From Betaproteobacteria bacterium (GTDB lineage: Bacteria; Pseudomonadota; Gammaproteobacteria; Burkholderiales; Casimicrobiaceae), in NCBI GenBank assembly GCA_013298765.1, contig JAAFJA010000014.1:42341-106340 (forward strand): a DNA stretch of 64,000 bases. The letters are read 5' to 3'. Of this stretch, positions 63,474 through 64,000 are shown piece by piece. The notes under the pieces were generated by a model that saw only the letters and a program-made list of their open reading frames with translations, made no database searches and was not told the DNA's origin. The position numbers were made by a program, and so were the translations under genes. Numbering within the stretch: position 1 is the stretch's first letter; each line of letters opens with the position of its first letter.

Positions 63474-63559
63474 CGACTAAATCCACAGCGAAGAATGCAG
63501 TAGAAAAGCACTCCACCCGCTCCCGCGCGCCGCGCGTGAGCCGGCGCGGGCGTGATTGA
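63410..63559 (+). other. possible -1 frameshift extension of phaZ
   Basis: The heptamer a-aaa-aag (63410-63416) is in the X-XXY-YYZ register of phaZ codons (gca-aaa-aag). Reading on in the -1 frame gives KKASVVAAKTPRGPAAAATK, then VATKSTAKNAVEKHS, and a basic end to the TGA at 63557-63559. A ggcg-aaga-cgcc hairpin and larger pairing follow directly. It may be programmed frameshifting, a one-base natural or sequencing deletion of an A, or chance. Confidence 0.45.
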
Positions 63560-63863
63560 CGCAATAACAACCAGTGTGGAGGCTCGTTTCTAGTGGGACT
63601 GAGCCAGTGATCTATCGAGTCTCAAGAGTGCGTATTCGATGACACTAGCCTTGCATCAGCGGGCCTGGCAGATGCGAGTTGGCTCGTTGCGAGGCGCTAG
63701 AAGCGACGAATTGCCGCAGCGCCAACAAAAACACTTAAATTTTTTTGAGCGACCGCTCGAAATTTTTGCGTTTACTCGCAAAGCCGCGTCAAATAAAGCC
63801 TGCAGCGTGACGGTGCAAATCGAGATCAACACGAACTGATCAAAATTCAAGCGCAAATTGCTT
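63560..63863. other. non-coding region after phaZ
   Basis: No gene I can support. It holds a small palindrome, gagcg-ac-cgctc (63747-63758), flanked by T-runs on both sides, which could be a bidirectional terminator, followed by AT-rich sequence leading to the rRNA-like promoter. Confidence 0.45.
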
Positions 63864-63936
63864 AAAAATTATTCAGTTTTTTGCTCTTTTTTGTTGGTTG
63901 AGGTTGCGTGGATTAGAAAGTTGCTACATAATCTCG
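63864..63936 (+). promoter_or_regulatory. strong rRNA/stable-RNA-type promoter
   Basis: A -35 ttgcgt (63904-63909), a 17-bp spacer and -10 cataat (63927-63932) are followed by ctcg then tttctctgctg, the discriminator and start region seen before betaproteobacterial rRNA genes. A/T tracts (63864-63893) upstream resemble an UP element. The transcribed gene would lie beyond the window end. Confidence 0.55.
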
Positions 63937-64000
63937 TTTCTCTGCTGAACAAACGTAACGACGCGAACGCAGCAACGCATGTTGCTGAAGCGTTTGACGG

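Noticed and set aside
63639-63839. 66-codon open frame after phaZ
   Set aside because: No ribosome site, no family, and it runs into the AT-rich upstream region of the rRNA-like promoter.

Overview
The window comes from a betaproteobacterium (Burkholderiales-like) with moderate-to-high GC. The evidence is gene order: leuC, a short entericidin-type lipoprotein, leuD, leuB, then fimV, truA, trpF, trpB, trpA, accD, folC, a SPOR protein, cvpA, purF and metZ form a chain typical of that class. tsaD/rpsU/yqeY, xseB-ispA-dxs, mutL-miaA, an intracellular PhaZ and a UgpB-type transporter agree. I cannot name the genus. No tRNA, rRNA gene, CRISPR array, prophage or complete insertion sequence was found, but the last bases look like an rRNA-type promoter pointing out of the window.

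Layout. 1-6.8 kb: the end of waaA, a family 2 glycosyltransferase, a split ugp locus (ugpC leftward; ugpB, ugpA, ugpE rightward) and a TerC-family metal transporter. 6.8-12.8 kb: folB, plsY, tsaD, rpsU, yqeY, a GNAT, a metallo-beta-lactamase-fold lipoprotein, a VOC protein and a DUF1232 protein. 12.8-18.7 kb: a giant AsmA/DUF748 envelope protein, a Rieske oxygenase and a secreted DUF3617-like protein. 18.8-27.2 kb: xseB-ispA-dxs, an S9 peptidase, mutL, miaA. 27.2-29 kb: a small accessory patch with an AbiV-like gene, a lipoprotein and a decayed copy of the plsB 5' end. 29-35.4 kb: plsB and the leucine genes. 35.5-44.3 kb: an accessory block where asd usually sits, with a three-domain hydroxylase-sulfotransferase-TIGR03032 fusion, a secreted beta-helix protein and cysD-cysNC for APS/PAPS. 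44.7-51.6 kb: fimV, truA and trp genes. 51.6-54.7 kb: a two-component system and a secreted NTF2-like protein inserted between trpA and accD. 54.9-63.6 kb: accD, folC, dedD-like, cvpA, purF, metZ, phaZ.

Working together: PlsB and PlsY both feed phospholipid synthesis, AccD supplies malonyl-CoA, and the dispersed leu and trp genes feed amino-acid synthesis. CysD and CysNC would make PAPS, the sulfate donor needed by the sulfotransferase domain next door; this link is my inference.

The most unusual content is non-coding. Seven inverted-repeat elements built from roughly 10-bp units (acgcagatta / cgctgattt / cacagat types) fill the leaders of miaA, leuC, the entericidin-leuD pair, trpF, trpA (two) and folC. 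A second family of about 105-180 bp with terminal inverted repeats occurs four times and supplies stop codons to two genes. Other inverted repeats lie before leuB, metZ and phaZ. phaZ carries a perfect A AAA AAG slippery heptamer in the correct frame, leading to a Lys/Ala-rich alternative C-terminus.
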